The notes: a model not told the origin generated them from the sequence alone. A stretch of 64,000 bases of DNA from Rhizophagus clarus (GCA_015698045.1 BLAL01000014.1:124001-188000), one strand, 5' to 3'; positions 14,401-28,435 are shown, numbered from the stretch's first letter. Numbers and translations: made by a program.

Positions 14401-17400
14401 GTTTTTAATTTGTTTGATATTAGCAAGGGTTTAGTTAGTGTCAAACCGTTATATTTGATGCTGTTTTATAATCTAAAGTTTTTTTATCTGGATTATATTT
14501 CATTAAATGAGGTAAGTTTAAACTAAAAGAAAGAAGAATTTGATTTTAAAAACAATAAAGTGCCGCTGATCATTGTTTAGATTTGCTGCATGTATATTAC
14601 TTTATGGTGATCAAGTTTCAATGAAATGTTCAATTTGGAGTGGTAGGAATTGATCTTTGTATCATTTTGTCAGTATAATATAATGTTATAAGCGAAGAAT
14701 TTAACTAATTAATTTACTGATCTTTAGGTTTAAATATATATTTTCAAGGTATTCGTATTGAAAATTATAAAATTTTGTCTTATTTCACCATATTAGACCA
14801 AAAATATACTGTACTATTTAGTTAAAGGTGTTCATGACGATCAGATCTAGCGGACGTTCAAATCTTTATTATGATTGTCATGGTAAGAATTGATGTTTTT
14901 GTTATAAGTATCAATGAATTTACTGATCTTTGAATTTTAATATGTTTATCAAAGGATTCATATCAAAAATTTTTACATTTTATCATATTGGGCAAAAAAA
15001 AAAAAATAAAATAAACTGTAAGCAAATCTAGAATTTACTCTTGATTTTGTTATGATGTCGTAAGTGAAAAAATTAACTAATTCTTAATATTTTAAAAATA
15101 CTTTATAAAAGGATTCATGCCAAAAGAATCATAGTTTTTGTATTACTTCATATTAGATAAAGATAAACTGTAAGTCATTTAGCTAAAGATGAAATTTTTC
15201 TCATGAAGGAAAGAAAAAGACATATATTATCATGGTGAGTGCTGATATTTTTGTCTTGATTTAGTTATGAATGTTGTGGGAAAGAATTTTAACTAGTGAA
15301 CTCGCTGTTAAAATATTCTATCAAAGGATTCATATCAAAAAATCGTTATTTTTTGTTATTTCGTCATGTTGAATAAAAATAAAACTATAAGTCATTCGAT
15401 TAAAGGTAAATTTTGTTTATGGTGATCAAATTTTGATTATTATTCATGAAGATCAATTTTAGCGAATATTCGAAGGAAAAGATGGTTCTTATTATGGTGA
15501 GAGTTGATATTTTGTCTTGATCTAGTTATGAATGTCGTGAGTGAAGAATTTTAACTAGTAAACTCATCGTTAAAACACTCTATCATAAGATTTGTATCAA
15601 AAAATCATAATTTTTTGTTATTTCATCACTGATCTTTATATATTTAAATATTCTTTATCAGAGGAAACACATAGAACATTTAATATTTCACGATATTGAA
15701 CAAAAAATTAACTAAGTCATTTTGATGAAGGCAAAAATGTTGTTTATGGCGAACATATAACTCACTAATCTTTGTTTTTAAATATTCTATAAAGGAATGT
15801 CTTCACATCAAAAAGTTTTTAATTTATGTCGTATTCGGACCAAAAGTAAAGTTATTTATAAGCTATTGCCCATGAAGATCAATTTCAAAGGTAAGGTGAT
15901 GTTTAGTATGGTGATTTTAGAAAATCAAAAAAAAAAAATACGCTATTTAGTTAATGAAATTTGGTTCATGGCATCGGATTTAGCGAATGATCAAAGGAAA
16001 AAGAACTTTTTGTTGATGTTTATTATGGTAAGAGTTTGTTAAGGGATCAAAGTCAAAATTATATTACTTCATCATGTTAAACAAAAAAAAATAAAACCGT
16101 AAGTGATTTAAATTTAAAATTCTGTTCATGACGATCAAATTTTAGCATGATAAATTTGGTTTGATTTCTTTATAATAATTGAAAGAACTTTACTTGAAAG
16201 GTTCGCCAAAATATTCATATTTTAAAGTGTTTTATAAAAAGATGATTCATATCAGAAAACCTTATGCTTTATTTATCATATTGAGAGAAATATTTTGTTC
16301 ATAATGATCAATTTGCGAACATTCAAGGAAAAAGGTGACTCCTTATTATATTGGGATTAATTACAATGACGTGAGTAAAGAATTTTAATTAGTGACCACT
16401 GTTAAAATACTTTATCAGAATGTTTATATCGAAAAATTATAGTTTGTCTTGTTTCATTGTAAGTTAAAGACGAAATTTGATTCATTTAACGAACGAGAAA
16501 AAAAGATGGTCCTCTACTAGGTAAGAGTTAAATGGTTTTGTCTTGATTCAATTTAAATATCATTTTGGTTTCATTATAATGTCTTGAGTAAAAATACCGC
16601 CAATCTTTATATTAAATATTATATATACATGAAGGAACGATTCAAATTAAAAGTTCATTAAATTTCATCATATCGGATTAAAAAATAAAAAAGGTGAGAA
16701 TTTTTCTTCACGGTGATCATCCTTTGTGGCGGGAGTTTGCCTTGATTTAGTTAGTGAACTCTGTTAAATATTTATCGGATGATTCATCATTTCAGACACA
16801 GAAATAGTTGGGTTTATGGCTTGGAGAAAAAGATAATATGCTTATTATGGTGAGAGTTGATATTATAATATTAAGTAAATTACATTCTTCATATTGAACA
16901 AAAAAAAAATAGGCCTTAAGTCATTTAGTAAAAGCCAAAAATTTTGTTTACGACGATCAAATTGATTCTGTCAATGAAGAACTTTTAAGGATTCGCTAAT
17001 GTTTATTTTAAAATACTTATAAGGGGATGATTCGCACTCTGGGAGAAAAGGATGGCCTTTTATTCGTGGAAAGCTGATATTTTAATTATAATATCATATG
17101 AAAATAAATTTAATTAATTGGTTTGCGCTGTTCTTGCATTCCATTTTTTACGCAAGGAATCCAATATTATTAAAACATATTAAATAAAGTAAGTTATTTT
17201 GGTTACAAGTCAAAAAATTTGTTTACTGATGATTATGATACTAAGTTCTCTTTTGTCCTATCTCGTTATAATGTCGTAATATTTATATATTTAAGATATT
17301 CTATAAAGAGATTGTTTATGTCCTAATTTATCATATCGGACGAAAATTTTGTTCATGACGGTCAATTTTACCGAATGTTCGAATAAAAAAGGTGCCTATC

Positions 17401-20400
17401 ATGGTGAGTGGTAATATTTTAGTTATAATAACGTGAGCGAAAAATGTGGGTTATCATTTCAAATACTTTATCGGATGATTCATATCATATTTTTTATTAC
17501 GAAATAAAAAAATAAATATGTAATTTAATTAAAGGGAATTTAAGTTCATGGCGAGACGAACGTTCGAAGGAGAAAGAAGTTCCTTTATTATGCATATTAT
17601 GGTAGAGTTAATATTTTTATTTTGTTTTAGTTATAATGTCATAGGCGAAGAATTTTAATTAATGATTCCGTTGATCTTTATATTTTGATACGAGGATCCA
17701 ATATTATTTTAACTGAGTTCGTTAATTAAAATAAAATTATGAGGGTGAGTTTTTTTATTCATGACGATCAAGTAAGTTGTTGAACAATTCAAGAAAAAAA
17801 GGGGGACTCCTTACTATATTTATCAGGTGGGAGTTGATATTTTGTCTTGATTTGGTCATATTATCGTGAGTGATGTTTAACTAAAGACTCCCTAATCTTT
17901 GCATATTAAAATATTCTATCAGATTATACACAATTTTTCATCTAATGAAACATAATTTTTTGTCTTTGTTCATTAGACATAAAATAACTGTAAGTTGTTC
18001 AGTTGAAATGAAAAGTCTGTTTACGTCCAGACTTTAGCATTATATTATAATTTTGATTTCAAAATTTTAATGGATTTCCAGGTCGATTCAAGAATTGACA
18101 TTTTTTGCTCAATTGAGTTATAATGGTGTAAAAGTATTATAAGGGATTTACATTGCCTATTCTTCATATTAGACAAATATAAACTATGTCATTTAACTAC
18201 GAGGAGAAATTTTGGTATATCGATAAAAAAAACTGTTAGTGAGATATGTCTAATTATAATGTCGTATGCAAGGTATTCTGATTAAGGAATTTATGGTCTT
18301 TATGTTTTATCAAAGGACCTATGTCGAAATTATATAGCTTTATACTGAACAAGAGTGAACTGTGAGTCGTTTAACTGTGAGTCGTTTAGTTAAAGGTAAA
18401 AATTTTGTTCACGACGAAATTTTACCTTGATTTTTTTTTTTTTTTTTGTTTTTGTTTTTGTTGTCTTAAGTGAAGAACATTAATTAATATATGTTTTATG
18501 TTTTTAAAATACTCTTTGTAATCATATTGGACAAAGATAATCACGTTGGAAATTAAAATTTTGTTCACGAAGATTAAGTTAGCGAACCATGCATATTACT
18601 GCTGTATTCGAACATTTCCAATCGAAAATGTACTAGATGCTGTTTATACTACAGGAATTCCCAATGATATATTTAAATGAGAGTTAAACCCAGGTTCAAT
18701 TTTGACAAAATCCCTTTTTGTTAAAGGAAAAATGGCAAGGAATTAAAAAGAAATTCACATTTAAAAGAAAAGACGACTGTTTGTCATAGTGGGTGTTGAT
18801 ATTTTTAGTTTTGATTATCGCATATTGCTAATTGATCTTTATAACTTTGTGTTAGGAGTTGATTGATATTATCAGTCTTAATTACATCGTTATAATGTCG
18901 TAAGTGCAAATGAATCCACTGAATCGTATTTTTTAAAAGTACTGGGTCTATATAAAATTACTTATTTCATCATATTGGACAAAAAATAAATTGTAAGCCA
19001 TTTAGCCAGTGAAATTTTCAAACGTTCTTTGGTTACGCCCGTTACGACAGCCAAGTTTAGTGAGCTTTCAGAAGAAAATGATAACATAATTATGCTTATT
19101 ATGACGGAAACTGTAATCTTTGTCAAATGCCTTAAATGGAAGAATTTTTAACCAATAGATTTGTTAAATATATCGAGTAACAATAATAACGTCTTATTAG
19201 GCAAAAAATAAACAGTAATGAAAAAACTTTGTTAATAGTGGTCAAATTTAGCGAACGTTCGAAAGGGAAAGGATACTATTATTATGTTTATGATGGTGAG
19301 AATTAATATTTTTTTACCTGATTTTATTGGTTTTTTTTTTATAGGACTCATCGTATTACAAAAAAAATCCACTAAGCCATTAGTAGCTTTGGTTTCTTTA
19401 TAATGTCGTAAGTGAAGGATTTTTTATATTTTAAAAATTTCATCAAAAGACCCCTATAAAATTACATTGGGCAAAAAAAATTATCATCTGGTTAGTGAAA
19501 CTTTCATTTGGCAAGCGTTCTTTGGTCACTTAGCAAAAGACGATCCTTTTATTGTGTTTATTTTGATGGGGACTGATATTTCTGTCATATATGTATTATT
19601 AAGGTCATCATATTTTATTTCACCATATTAGACAAAAAAATAAAGTGTAACCGTTTATTCGTAGGTGAAATTCTGATCAAATTTAGCGGACGTTCGAAAG
19701 AATAGGATATTATTCTTATGATTATTACGGTGAGAATTGATATTTTTTGCCTTGATATCGTTATGATGTCATAAATTTCATTAATTAATTGATTATAATT
19801 GTCGACAGAAAATACTTTTTTAAGTCGGTTGCAAAAGATTTATGATGTCCAAGTTTAGTAAGTATAATGTCATAAGTAAAGAATTTCTGATTTACTGATT
19901 ATATTTTAAAAAAACTTTAATCAAGCGAACAATATAAATTAATTATTCCATATTGGAAAAAAAAAAAAAAAATACTGTAGTTTATCTAGTTAGTGAAATT
20001 TTCAAATTTGGAAAAGATTTTTTTAACTATGCAACAAAAGATGATCTTATGTTTATTCACTTTATTGTGACGGGAACTAGTATTTTGTAATAGTGTCTTA
20101 AATGAAGAATTTTTAACCAATAGGCGTGTTTATTATTATATTTTATTAAGGGATATCGCATCGAACAGTAGTAATAATACCTACCATATTGGACAAAAAA
20201 TAAACATAGTCGTCCAATTAAAGTGAAAATTTTGTTCATAGCGATCAAATTCTGCAAAAATCCGAAAGGAATGAAGGAAAAGATATCATTATTATGTTTA
20301 TACGGTGAGAGTTGATATTTTTGCTCTGATTTATTATGTCATAAATAGAATAGAGATTTTTTTTAATTATTGATTACATTTATCAAGGACTCATGTAAAA

Positions 20401-22650
20401 TCATCATATTTTGGAAAAAAAAAAAATACTTTTAATTGTTTACGACTATCAAGTTTAGCAGCTTTGATATGTCGTAAGTAAAGAATTTTGATTTTACTGT
20501 TTATATTTTAACATACTTTTAAATTAGAATAAAAATAAACTGTAAGCTACTTAGTGAAATTATTCTATGAAGATGGGTTAAAAACGATGTCTTCATTATG
20601 TTTGAGAGTTCATTTACTGATTATATTTATCAAGGGATCCATATAAAATCATTATATTATCAATAGTCGACCGTTAGTCAGAAAATCTTCGTTTACGACG
20701 GTCAATTTAGTAGCTTTGATTTCGTTGTAATGTTGTAAGTGAAGAATTTTTAATATTTTGATCAAAATTAAACGATTTTCATCCTATTGGACAAATATAC
20801 ATAAACTATAAGCTATTTGGCTAGCATTCATAACGATGAGTAAAGGTGACACCATAAGGGATTCATCACATTGGACGAAAAATAAACTGTAAGCCTATTT
20901 AGTTAACATTATTTAGTTACGACATCAAAGTTTAGCGAGCGCTCAAAAATAAGAGTGACCCTTATTATTATAGAGAGAGCTGATGTTACAAATATAATTG
21001 GTCATTTGATATGATGTTCTATTGGCATAATTTGACGTTCAAATATCCAAGAAGACATATTAACTAATGGACTCGCTAATCCATATTATTCCATTATGTT
21101 GGAAACTGTAAAAGCCATTTAATTAGTGTTTTGTTTATGAAGTTCAAAACGTTCCTTGTCATATTTATTATGATAGGAGTTTAATATTTTGTCACAATAT
21201 CATAAGCAATTGATTCGCTGATTTTTTTCAGTCAAGGGATACATATTATTCATATTACTGAACAAAAAATAAATTATAGGCAAGAGTTTATTTATGATTA
21301 TGAGTATATAAGAAAGAGTTGTCACTCTATATTTACTATGGTGAGAATTGATTAGATTTTGTTATAATTTCATAAGCGAAGAATTTAACCAATGGACCTG
21401 CTGATCTTAGAATCATATATTAAGGGATTTCTGTCGAAAATACATAATTTTATCATTTTATCATATTGTTAAAGATAATAATTTTGTTCAGAATGATGAT
21501 TCTCAATGATGTTTATTAGAGTGAAAATTGATATTTGGGCAGTGTTTATAATGATTATACAATAATAATTAGGAAATTGAATAATAATTGAAATTGAACA
21601 GAATAGCCAAACACTAGACACGAAAAAATTTATTAGCTAAGAGATTTGCCGATCCTTTTATATCTTAAAATACTCAGTCAAGGGATTCATCCATATTATT
21701 TCGTCAATCGGGAGAGAAATGAATATATTTGATGTGTGAAAATCAAAATGTTCGATATGATGATCCTTTATCATGTTAATTATGGTAGAATAATGCTTGT
21801 CACAATGTCACAAGCGAATAATATTAACTTATTGATTCGCTGAAATTTATATACGGTATTCAGTCAAGGGATATATAGGCGAAAGTTTATTTATGATGAA
21901 TTTGAGTATTTAAAGAAAAAGATATTACTTTATTATTTATCACAATAAGAATTGATATTTTTATTATAATGTCAAAATGAAGAATATTAGCTTTTTGACT
22001 CGTTGATTGTATTTAGTCAAAGCATATATATTATTACAAGGGAAACATATTATTAGACAAAAAATAAACAGGTATTTAGTTAAAGTTTGTTCATGAAGAC
22101 CAAATTTAGCGAACGTTTAAAGGAAAGGGTTATATAATTGTAGTGAGAATTAATAGATTTTGTTATAATTTCACTAGCGAAGAAATTAACTGACGGATCG
22201 CTGACCTTAAAATATCCTATCAAGGTGTTCATCATAGTGAATAATTTATTTAAAAGTTCAAAAGACGATCCTTATTATGTTTATTATAATGGGTGTTGAT
22301 GGTTCTAATTTCTAAATGGTTCTAGTCTAAGGCTTGGACACAAAAGAAGACTTAATAATGGATTTTATTGATCTTTTTTATTTTAAGATACTCAATCAAG
22401 GGATCCGATATTGTCATATCATATTGAGCGAAGCCATTTAATCAGTGAAATGTTTGTTCGCGATGATCAAATTTAGCGAACATTCATAAGATTTATAAGT
22501 CATTGTTTTGAAAGACGATATTAGAATGATTCACTGGTTTATGACCAAATTGGATGTTCATATTGTAAGTCGATGATTCTTTATATATTATATTTATTAT
22601 AATCATTATGAGGAGAGTTCTTTTTATCCGACTACAGGATGTATTAAGGA
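14400..22650. repeat. Decayed tandem array, unit about 270 bp
   Basis: The same ordered set of phrases recurs over 8 kb, always on the + strand. The phrases are: GATCAAATTTAGCGAACGTT, CGAAGGAAAA, TTATTATGGTGAGAGTTGAT, GTCGTAAGTGAAGAATTTT, TCAAGGGATTCATATC, TCATATTGGACAAAAAATAA and CTGTAAGTCATTTAGTTAA. The first phrase is seen near 14,840, 15,450, 15,965, 16,310, 17,365, 18,575, 19,040, 19,240, 19,680, 20,250, 20,930, 22,095 and 22,460, among others. Copies differ by many substitutions and indels, so the array is old. No reading frame survives. I estimate roughly 30 units. Confidence 0.75.
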
Positions 22651-23540
22651 AGAATTATTGACTAAAGGGTTCGTATCAAATATTAATTATATCATTTTTT
22701 GCCATGCTAATGGTTAATATTTATAACATTAGCAATATTTTCATATAATCATGCACTTAAATAATACAAAAGTATACGTTAAAAGTATAATATGGAACAT
22801 ACAGTATATTAATTTTAAAGATGGCCTTATCATAAGTTGCTAAAATATCGTATACAGTAACAGGGCGGACATCCTCATATTATCACATTATTGCCGATCA
22901 TTTTACCGATCATTTTTCAGTCATTATTCAATTTTATCACATAAAAAAGATGCTGTAATAGGTTATTTTTTTTGCAAATTCTACTATACATAAAGCTGAA
23001 ATTATTTTTATTTTGCCTATTTTGAAGTTCAAAATGATTGAAGTTTGCCAAAATTACATTACATAATGTGATTTTTATAATTAATAATTATTATAAAAAT
23101 TCAAAATTGACAAACTCAATATCTAGTGATTGGAATTTAATAAAACATATACCATTAGATTTGTCTCGGTGAGTGGATTCGAATGGCAGTAAAATCATTG
23201 AAATCAGATCAATATTGACGAAGTTATAGTGATTTTGAACAATAATTAAGTGGTGTAAATCTTTGAAATGTAATATGATGTAATTTCAGCAATTTTGATT
23301 TTTAATTTCATCTTTTGATCTTTTAGGCTGAGCTATTTTGACTTTTGAATTTAATTTTAGCTTTATATATAAATTCTACATAATGCTGTATATTAAAATT
23401 TAAAAATAATTAATTTTCTTTAATTATAATATATTAATTTTTATTTAAATTTGAATATTATTAAACAACTTTTATTAATGGTAATTTATAATGTATTTAT
23501 TAAATAATTTAATTAAATAAAAGAAAGTTCTATCTATTGT
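22650..23540. other. AT-rich stretch, nothing recognised
   Basis: Unique-looking, very AT-rich sequence between the decayed array and the RING-like coding fragment. I see no gene, RNA or ordered repeat. Confidence 0.4.
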
Positions 23541-24105
23541 TTACATACTATTGTAGTTTAGCCATATATTATATTGAATTTCATATTGATTATCTATATT
23601 TTGTTCTGTTTGTTCTAAAAGAATTTCAATATTTTCATTTTCATAATTTTCATTTAAATCATTATCTTTTGTAATTTCAGGTATTTCATTATCCTTTAAT
23701 GGCTTAAACAATCTTTTATTTAAGCTAGTAATATTTGTTTTAATACTTTCTGACAAATAATTAAAACAATATTTACATTTTTCATTAAGTAGATTTAAAT
23801 ATTCTTTATGATAACTATGCCCACATATTAAAACAACATTTGATGATGAATCTATAATATTACAATTTTCTGCATCATAAAATTTATCTTCTGCTGGTAA
23901 ATTTGAAGTACTCCAAGCTAAAGAAAGAACTCTTATATCCACAATTCTATTATTAAAACTTGGGAGTTCAATTGTTTCATCACTATTATTTTTTGTTCTT
24001 CCAAGATTATGATAAATCTTATCAAAAAATGATAGTAAAAATAATGAAACCTTTTTTTCTAAGGATATTAATTTAACTTTTGAAAACTTTGTACTTCCTT
24101 TACAG
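23541..24105 (-). pseudogene. C-terminal fragment of a RING-like Cys/His protein, cut by a hAT-like element
   Basis: An open frame of about 188 codons ends at 23541 (TAA) and is interrupted at its 5' side by the element beginning at 24106. The visible protein contains a partial zinc-binding pattern, LICGHSYHKEYLNLL followed by CKYC (C-x-H-x2-H ... C-x2-C). A strongly acidic, Asn/Glu-rich tail follows. This resembles half a RING or PHD-type cluster; the N-terminal cysteines are missing. The sequence on the far side of the element (from 25654) meets a stop within a few codons in the same frame, so no complete gene is evident. Function unknown. It may itself belong to a repeat family, because the host sequence at 25,646-25,720 has an inverted relative at about 47,730-47,822. 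Confidence 0.45.
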
Positions 24106-25645
24106 TAAAGATGTGTCCGCAATACCCTAATTGCGGATTAATTGCGATTTGCGATATTGCGGAACATTGCGGATTTTGAAGAATAATTATTCGCAAATCC
24201 GCAATCGCAAATAATCTGCAAATCCGCAAATAATCCGCAAATAATCTGAATAATCTCAAAAATTATGATTGACTGTAGATCATCTTCACATGATCATTTT
24301 TTTTAAAAAGTGGACAATTTTGTCCATTTTGTAAACTCATGAATCATGTTAATTTAATCTTTGCAATAAAATATAACCAAATTTATTTATATACTAAAAA
24401 GTGGACAATTTTGTCCATTTTGTAAACTCATGAATCATGTTAATTTAATCTTTGCAATTAAATATAACCAAATTTATTTATATACTAAAAAGTGGACAAT
24501 TTTGTCCATTTTGTAAACTCATGAATCATGTTAATTTAATCTTTGCAATTAAATATAACCAAATTTATTTATATACTAAAAAGTGGACAATTTTGTCCAT
24601 TTTGTAAACTCATGAATCATGTTAATTTAATCTTTGTAATAAAATATAACCAAATTTATTTATATACTAAAAAGTGGACAATTTTGTCCATTTTGTAAAC
24701 TCATGAATCATGTTAATTTAATCTTTGCAATTAAATATAACCAAATTTATTTATATACTAAAAAGTGGACAATTTTGTCCATTTTGTAAACTCATGAATT
24801 ATGTTAATTTAATCTTCGCAATTAAATATAACCAAATTTATTTATATACTAAAAAGTGGACAATTTTGTCCATTTTGTAAACTCATGAATCATGTTAATT
24901 TAATCTTCGCAATTAAATATAACCAAATTTATTTATATACTAAAAAGTGGACAATTTTGTCCATTTTGTAAACTCATGAATCATGTTAATTTAATCTTTG
25001 CAATAAAATATAACCAAATTTATTTATATACTAAAAAGTGGACAATTTTGTCCATTTTGTAAACTCATGAATCATGTTAATTTAATCTTCGCAATTAAAT
25101 ATAACCAAATTTATTTATATACTAAAAAGTGGACAATTTTGTCTATTTTGTAAACTCATGGATCATGTTAATTTAATCTTCGCAATTAAATATAACCAAA
25201 TTTATTTATATACTAAAAAGTGGACAATTTTGTCCATTTTGTAAACTTATGAATCATGTTAATTTAATCTTCGCAATTAAATATAACCAAATTTATTTAT
25301 ATACTAAAAGTGGACAATTTTGTCCACTTATTCGCAAATTTGCGATAATGTAAATTATTTGCAGATTTGCAGATTATTTGCGATACTATACGGATTTGCA
25401 GATTATTTGCAGGTTTGCGGATTTGCGGGTTATTTGCGGTACTATAAATTATTTGCGGATTTGCAGATTATTTGCGGGTTTGCGGGTTATTTGCGGTACT
25501 ATAAATTATTTGCGGGTTATTTGCGGGTTTGCGGATTATTTGCGGGTTTGCGAATTATTTGCGGGTTTGCGAATTACTAAGCGCAATTGATTTCCAAAAC
25601 CCGCAATATTGCGGATTTTGGAAATCAATTGAGGACCCATCTTTA
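24106..25645. mobile_element. Non-autonomous hAT-like element 1 (1,540 bp) with 8-bp target duplication
   Basis: Both ends carry the inverted repeat TAAAGATGKGTCCKCAAT, with two mismatches between the ends. They are bordered by a perfect direct repeat, CTTTACAG, at 24098-24105 and 25646-25653. An 8-bp target duplication is the hallmark of the hAT superfamily. Inside the ends lie arrays of TTGCGGATT / ATTTGCGGGT motifs (24,118-24,250 and 25,325-25,610). The core is a clean tandem array (24,299-25,318). No transposase is encoded, so movement would need an enzyme supplied elsewhere. The insertion interrupts the minus-strand coding fragment at its left. Confidence 0.88.
24299..25318. repeat. 90-bp satellite-like array, about 11 copies
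   Basis: Near-identical units contain the perfect palindrome GGACAATTTTGTCC, then ACTCATGAATCATGTTAATT and AACCAAATTTATTTATATAC. Copies differ at only a few positions (for example TTTGCAAT versus TTCGCAAT). The array is therefore much younger than the 14.4-22.65 kb one. It forms the core of the hAT-like element. Confidence 0.95.
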
Positions 25646-25734
25646 CTTTACAGAAACCTTAAGTTTTTGAACAATGCCGAATTGATATAATAACAATGTT
25701 AAATTCATATCATTGTGATATCGATTTATCAAAA

Positions 25735-26240
25735 CAATATCATTATGATGTCACTATAATATCGTTTCAATATTAACAAAAGATATCGTGAAAATATTCG
25801 CTTGAAGAAACATCGAATCATTACCATTATGATATCGTTGCAATAATAATAATTTCAAAAAAGAAATGCAAAATAAATATTGGTATCGTATCAATATTCA
25901 CTTGTTGTATTGACAAGATATCATAAAAATATTTGCTTGAAGAAATATCGAAGTGACATCACTTTGATATGATTACAATAAACGATAATTTTCAAAAAAA
26001 AACGCAAATAAATGATATCGTACTAATATTAGTTTGGTATATCAAAAAGATATCGCAAAAATATTTATTTGAAGAATATCAAATCAACATCAGCTCGATA
26101 TAGTTAAAACAACGATATTTTTTTAAAAAAACGTGAAATAATGATGATATTGACATGATATAGTTAAAACAACGCAAATAAAAATGGTATCGATATGATA
26201 TCGTCTTAATGTTGACTCACTGTGTTGATGATATTATCAA
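25735..26240. repeat. Degenerate tandem repeat, about 125-bp unit
   Basis: Roughly four diverged copies of a unit with GATATCG(T/C)RAAAATATT, CTTGAAGAAATATCGAA, GATATCGTT and a stretch of A runs before CAAATAAA. It lies between two hAT-like elements. The copy starts are near 25,771, 25,892, 26,019 and 26,150. Confidence 0.7.
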
Positions 26241-26419
26241 AATTACAAATAATCAAGCTAAAATCATCTTGATATTGATCAAATAACGATTCTAAAAAAA
26301 TGCAAATTGGTAAATTCACTTCGATTAGTTCAATAGTTCTTGTCAAAACTGTCAATTAGTTATTTGGTAAATATTGCACAATTGTAATATAATGATCTAA
26401 TAATTGTTTAATATTACAT

Positions 26420-27934
26420 TAGAGATACGATCTATGATCTGAGGATTCAGATAATCCACCCATCCATCCGATTCAGCGCAGATTTAGATTGATCTAGATA
26501 GATTATGGATAATCCGTATAATCTGGTTTATTTATAAAAATTAATTTTTAATAAAAAATTTTAAAAAATTGAAAAACAAATTGAAAAAAATTTATTTCTT
26601 TATTAAAACAGATTGAAAAATTAATTTTTGAAATAAAAAAAAACTGGTATATTTAATATATAAAAAAACGCCTAAAATTGTTAGTTTCAGCATAAAAATG
26701 CTGGAACCAATAGTTCTGACGCATTTACATGTAAAAATAAAAAAAAACGCCAGAACTATTAGTTCCAGCGCATATATACATATAAAAATAAAAAAAAATA
26801 CTGAAACTCACAGTTCTGGCATTTTATATGTAATGTTAATTAAAAAACGCCGAAACTACAGTTTCAGCTTTAATAATTTTTTCATTATTAAAAACGATTA
26901 TTAAAAATGATTAAGAAAATCATTTTTTTTTAATATTATTAAAAACGATTAAGAAAAATTATTTTTTTTATTACTTTATTATTAAAAATGATTAAGAAAA
27001 ATCATTTTTTTTAATATTTTTATTAAAAACGATCAAGAAAAATTGTTTTTTTTAATATTTTTATTAAAAATGATCAAGAAAAATCATTTTTTTTTAATAT
27101 TTTTATTAAAAACGATCAAGAAAAATCATTTTTTTTTTTAATATTTTTATTAAAAATGATCAAGAAAAATCATTTTTTTTTAATATTTTTATTAAAAATG
27201 ATTAAGAAAAATCATTTTTTTAATATTTTTATTAAAAACGATTAAGAAAAATCATTTTTTTATTACTTTATTATTAAAAACGATTAAGAAAAATCATTTT
27301 TTTTATTACTTTATTATTAAAAACGATTAAGAAAAATCATTTTTTTTTATTACTTTATTATTAAAAACGATTAAGAAAAATCATTTTTTTTTATTACTTT
27401 ATTATTAAAAACGATTAAAAAAATCATTTTTTTTATTATTTTTATTATTAAAAAAATCGTTATGGAAGATTGAAAAAAAATGCCAGAACCATCATTACCG
27501 GTGTTTTTTCATGCCAAAACTTAATAATTATATCAGTTTTTTTATATATACAAGAGTCAAGGCAATTACTCGATCCTACCTGATCCATTTAGAGCTCTAG
27601 AACTAATAGTTCCAGCATATTTACATGTAAAAATAAAAAAAAATGCCAGAACTAATAGTTCCAGCGCCTAAAAATAAAAAAAAATGCCAGAACTACATAA
27701 TTTAGCGTTTTTTTTTATATTTGTTTGACCCAAATATATGTCAGGTCAACAGTCGGGTCGGGTAGCCAACTAACACTGACATGACCTGAATTTGGGTTAT
27801 GAATTTGATGACCTGACCCAAATATTTTATTTTTTGTAAAAAAAATTCCAGATTGATCCAGAATCTGTCAGATGAATCCAGATCGATCTAAATTGGATCA
27901 CAGATCGTAAAATCTCATCTGGATCGCATCTCTA
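26420..27934. mobile_element. Non-autonomous hAT-like element 2 (1,515 bp) with 8-bp target duplication
   Basis: The ends carry the inverted repeat TAGAGATRCGATCYA. Perfect 8-bp direct repeats, TATTACAT, lie at 26412-26419 and 27935-27942. Subterminal sequences near each end repeat GATCTAGAT/GATCCAGAT motifs. Further in are CCAGAACTAATAGTTCCAGC motifs (26,650-26,870 and 27,590-27,710) and, near the right end, GACCTGACCC/GGGTCGGGT motifs. The core is a tandem array of a unit of about 45-58 bp. No protein is encoded. The 8-bp duplication and TIR style put it with the hAT superfamily. Confidence 0.85.
26880..27460. repeat. Tandem array, unit 45-58 bp
   Basis: About eleven units of AAAACGATTAAGAAAAATCA followed by a T run and TATTACTTTATTATT or TAATATTTTTATT. 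Each unit can form a small hairpin between its AATGATT and AATCATT parts. It is the core of hAT-like element 2. Confidence 0.9.
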
Positions 27935-27942
27935 TATTACAT

Positions 27943-28435
27943 ATCTTGGCAAGTAAAAACTGTTCTTTATTGAAAAAAAGAAATAGACAGACTTTTGTAT
28001 ATTCTTTGGTTTTCAATTGGAAAATTTTCTTTTTTACTTACTTATTCAAACAAAATATATACCGGCAGCTTCGTTGTTATAGTTAGATATACTTTTTAAA
28101 ATTGAGGACACTCTAATATGTACTTTTATTGTTAAATTAAAAATGCCTCCCTGATACGACACCTAAGTCCTTCCTGAGTTTCGTATTCTTGTTTGTTTTA
28201 ACTTTGAAAAATCTCGCCTACGTCATTCTTCTTTCGTTCCTACTCTCATGACTCAAAACTCACACTAAAGACTTTTTAAAGTAATATATTCTTACAGACA
28301 GGCAAAATTGCGATCTGGTTTTAGACGTTACTTTGAAAAAAAAATGCGTAATTTTAAAGTGATCATTATATGACTTTAATTACACAGATTTATGAAAACT
28401 ACAATAATTATATGCATATACACTAAAAATATTCT
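27943..28435. other. Short intergenic stretch
   Basis: About 490 bp between the hAT-like element and the 3' end of the helicase pseudogene. I see no gene or ordered repeat. It could include a former 3' untranslated region. Confidence 0.4.

Noticed and set aside
25320-25590. Overlapping frames reading ICGFADYL/CRLFAG repeats
   Set aside because: Translations of the TTTGCGGATTA subterminal repeats of the hAT-like element, open in several frames at once.
24106-25645. CRISPR-like array (90-bp regular units)
   Set aside because: Units are directly adjacent without unique spacers, and the array lies inside a eukaryotic TIR element with target duplications.
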